Shown here piece by piece: positions 61,983 to 64,000 of a stretch of 64,000 bases of DNA; position 1 is the stretch's first letter; every line of letters begins with the position of its first letter. A program made the position numbers and the translations under genes. Source of the stretch: Planctomycetia bacterium. GTDB taxonomy: Bacteria; Planctomycetota; Planctomycetia; Pirellulales; UBA1268. The DNA lies in assembly GCA_014192425.1 (NCBI GenBank), contig BJHK01000007.1:62001-126000 (forward strand), read 5' to 3'. The notes beneath the pieces are model-generated. The model was not told where the DNA came from. It ran no database searches and saw only the letters and a program-made list of their open reading frames with translations.

Positions 61983-63539
61983 TCACGGAGCCGGGGCTGG
62001 GGGCGTAGCCGGCTGCTTGCCCGGCGCCGTCGGCGACGGCGCTGCCGGTCGGGGCAACTCGACGAGGGCCTCGAACACGACGGGCTTTTGGGCCGTGGCG
62101 TAGAGCATGAGCGACGTCGCGTCGGCCTCAGGCCGGAAGAACAGGACAAAAAGGTCGCGGGGAAGGTAGCAATGCTTTTCTTCGTGCGCGGGGACGAGGC
62201 GGCCTTGGTCGTCGTGGATGCGGACGCTGACCGCCCTGTCGGCCGCGACGCCGGCGCGGTCGATGAGCAGCCAGGGAACCGGCGACAAGAAGGAGACCCG
62301 CCCGACACCGCCCGAAGACGACGCCGTGACCCTCACGGAGGCGTGCTGATCGAAGGGGGCCATGACAAACACAGAACCACCGGGCAGGATTCCGAATCGA
62401 GGTGCAGGCAACGCAACAGCTGACGTCCCCGAGCCGCCGGCGGCGACGAGTTTCAGTTCGCAGTCGCCGGCGGTCAGTGAGTGTTCGACTTCACGGCCTG
62501 CATGCGCGGCCGGAATGGTCACGCCCGTCAGCCGGCCCCGCTCGTCGGCGGTGAACGCCGCCTTCTCATTGCGAACGCAGATCAGCGACATCTGCCACAC
62601 GCGCTCGCGGAGGAGGGATGAATCCTCGGACGTCGCCCGGGCGGCAGCCGTTCCGGAGCGCAGCAGGTTCGTCGGCTCCGAGCTCACCGCCGTGCCGAGA
62701 GGCGATTCGAACCGGACCGCGGACACCTCCCAGTCGGTCGTCGGCCTGCCCTGCCAGCGAAACTCCGCGTCGGGCCGGGCCCAGTACGTGCCGCCATCCA
62801 CGCCGGTGCGGATGCCGGTCACGGTCACGGTGAGGTCGCCCGCGGTGAACGTCTGCGGCAGTGGTTCGGCCGTCCACTCGGGAAACGGCGTCGGCGCGGG
62901 GTGGGGAACGTCGAACGAGGCGACCACGTCGCCGGCGGTGTTTTTGACGTTCAACTCGAGCCGTGCGCCCCGGGGACGAAAGGCGGGAAGCCGACTGCTG
63001 AGGAGCCAGTTCCGTTCGCTGGCGTGATCGGCCAGCAGCGGTGGTGGGCCATATCGTGTCGAGGAGCCGTTGGTGGGTGAAAAGCACGACAGTGCAGGGT
63101 ATTCCGCATCCGCATCCGACACCTTGGTGCCGGCCGCATCGACGACCACGTTCTCCGCCCACCAGTCGAAGTCGAGCGGCGCACCGGTGCGGGGATCCCG
63201 CCGCGACAGCCAGGCGACGATCTGGTGGGGGGTGGAAGAGTTGCCGGTGAGGACCTGCGGCTGTGAACCGAAGAGCCGGGCCCGCAGGTCGTCGGCGGGT
63301 GGGGTGTAAGAAAACGTGGGTTTCGCCCCGGTCGTCAGGGCCTCGATCCTCAGGATCGAGCCGTCGGGCATCCGGCACTCGTATTCACTCAGCGGCCGCG
63401 CCGCGCCGAGCGGGCCGTAGATCCGCACGGCGGCGAACCAGGCCAGCAGTGCGGCCAGCAACACGAGCGAAACCTGCAACCCCAACGGCAGCCACGTCGG
63501 GGACCGGCGACGGTCTGGAGCACATGGGGTCACGAGCAT
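61983..63539 (-). CDS. Large membrane-anchored protein of unknown function
   Basis: A 518-residue protein with one membrane helix near the N-terminus (PLGLQVSLVLLAALLAWFAA) and a large all-beta outside part. It contains repeated strand-rich blocks (YECRMPDGSILRIEALTTGA, LELNVKNTAGDVVASFDVPH, AGDLTVTVTGIRTGVDGGTY) and a Pro/Ala/Thr tail. Two or three Ig-like or beta-sandwich domains are likely. No enzymatic motif is seen. The strands around RVSFLSPVPWLLIDRAGV resemble planctomycete hypotheticals only. Confidence 0.7.
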   Translation of the reverse strand: MLVTPCAPDRRRSPTWLPLGLQVSLVLLAALLAWFAAVRIYGPLGAARPLSEYECRMPDGSILRIEALTTGAKPTFSYTPPADDLRARLFGSQPQVLTGNSSTPHQIVAWLSRRDPRTGAPLDFDWWAENVVVDAAGTKVSDADAEYPALSCFSPTNGSSTRYGPPPLLADHASERNWLLSSRLPAFRPRGARLELNVKNTAGDVVASFDVPHPAPTPFPEWTAEPLPQTFTAGDLTVTVTGIRTGVDGGTYWARPDAEFRWQGRPTTDWEVSAVRFESPLGTAVSSEPTNLLRSGTAAARATSEDSSLLRERVWQMSLICVRNEKAAFTADERGRLTGVTIPAAHAGREVEHSLTAGDCELKLVAAGGSGTSAVALPAPRFGILPGGSVFVMAPFDQHASVRVTASSSGGVGRVSFLSPVPWLLIDRAGVAADRAVSVRIHDDQGRLVPAHEEKHCYLPRDLFVLFFRPEADATSLMLYATAQKPVVFEALVELPRPAAPSPTAPGKQPATPPAPAP

Positions 63540-63611
63540 CGGTCTCGCAGATGGGCTTCAGGCCGCCGCTGGGTGTGCGGGATCGTGGGTGGGCGTGCGG
63601 GGCGGAATGCG

Positions 63612-64000
63612 TCAGCCCTCCACGCGGACGCCGCCGTCGGCCCGCTTCGTGAACCGGTGCAGGAGGCCGCCGTCCACGCCGTAATGGGCGATCGCCAGGG
63701 CGTCGTTCGCCACGTGCAGATGGGTGAAGCCGTGCGCGGCACGGCCGAAGGCCGCCGGCCGGTCGTGCAGCGGCAGGTCGCGCGTCTGATGGCCGCCGCC
63801 CCCCGAGATGACGAACGACGTGAACCGGTCGGTCAGTTCGAGATGCTGCAGGTCGTGTTCGTGACCGGAGAGGAACACGTGCACCTTGTGCCGCTCGAAG
63901 AGCGGAGCCCAGTCGCGGACGAGATGGGGCGTGTCTCCATAGGCACCGTTGGAGAACACCGGGTGATGGGCCATGACCAACGTGAACGCGCCGCGCGGAG
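63612..64000 (-). CDS. Metallophosphoesterase, N-terminus beyond the window
   Basis: The minus frame runs from the right edge to a TGA at 63612, so only the C-terminal 129 residues are present. MAHHPVFSNGAYGD and VFLSGHEHDLQHLE carry the late metal-binding His residues (the GHxH motif) of calcineurin-like phosphoesterases, here of the purple-acid-phosphatase-like branch. The tail (FTHLHVANDALAIAHYGVDG) is typical of that group's end. Substrate unknown. Confidence 0.85.
   Translation of the reverse strand, partial: PRGAFTLVMAHHPVFSNGAYGDTPHLVRDWAPLFERHKVHVFLSGHEHDLQHLELTDRFTSFVISGGGGHQTRDLPLHDRPAAFGRAAHGFTHLHVANDALAIAHYGVDGGLLHRFTKRADGGVRVEG

Noticed and set aside
58859-62308. 1149-codon minus-strand ORF
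   Set aside because: It lies antisense to two well-identified genes and has no family features; high GC removes stop codons.

Overview
The window looks like the chromosome of a high-GC planctomycete, most likely of the Pirellulales. The family content supports this: a 1156-residue PVC-type dehydrogenase/HEAT/cytochrome protein, a DUF1080 plus ThuA-like secreted protein, a PEP-CTERM protein, a glycine-rich secreted protein, a formaldehyde-activating-enzyme homologue and several small planctomycete-type proteins of unknown function. No rRNA, tRNA or CRISPR array was seen. Very high GC makes many long antisense ORFs, including several over 1000 codons; these were treated as shadows.

Layout. 0-15.8 kb is ordinary chromosome: an unknown secreted protein cut by the left edge, an M4 protease, two copies of a palindromic repeat, a decayed groEL remnant, a SpoU RNA methyltransferase, a BMP-type binding protein, a beta-barrel protein, a sarcosine-oxidase-type FAD enzyme, the PVC-type heme protein, a C45-family lipoprotein, PhoH and a SWIM zinc-finger protein.

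16.2-23.8 kb is a compact cassette that looks foreign. Five tightly coupled plus-strand genes (KAS III, SDR, metallo-beta-lactamase-fold hydrolase, adenylate-forming enzyme, ATP-grasp ligase) converge on a minus-strand unit (truncated gene, GNAT-like protein, Rieske oxygenase). The cassette lies between two directly oriented copies of a dispersed repeat whose conserved end resembles a promoter. It is the best candidate for an undescribed system; its product is unknown.

23.8-33.2 kb is accessory DNA: an HExxH/HEAT protein, a Uma2-type nuclease, a small-protein/nucleotidyltransferase pair, several broken genes including a deleted copy of the SWIM gene, an intact SNF2 helicase, an esterase and three repeat families. 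33.2-42.3 kb returns to planctomycete genes. 42.3-45.0 kb holds IS3 and IS66 remnants. A PEP-CTERM gene follows, then a 1.8-kb stretch of broken genes (IS91- and IS630-like).

49-64 kb is conserved chromosome: phosphofructokinase and PEP carboxylase, alkaline phosphatase, two HtrA-type proteases, a CinA-like protein, two membrane proteins of unknown function and a metallophosphoesterase cut by the right edge. Identifications rest on motifs read from the translated sequence; no database search was possible.
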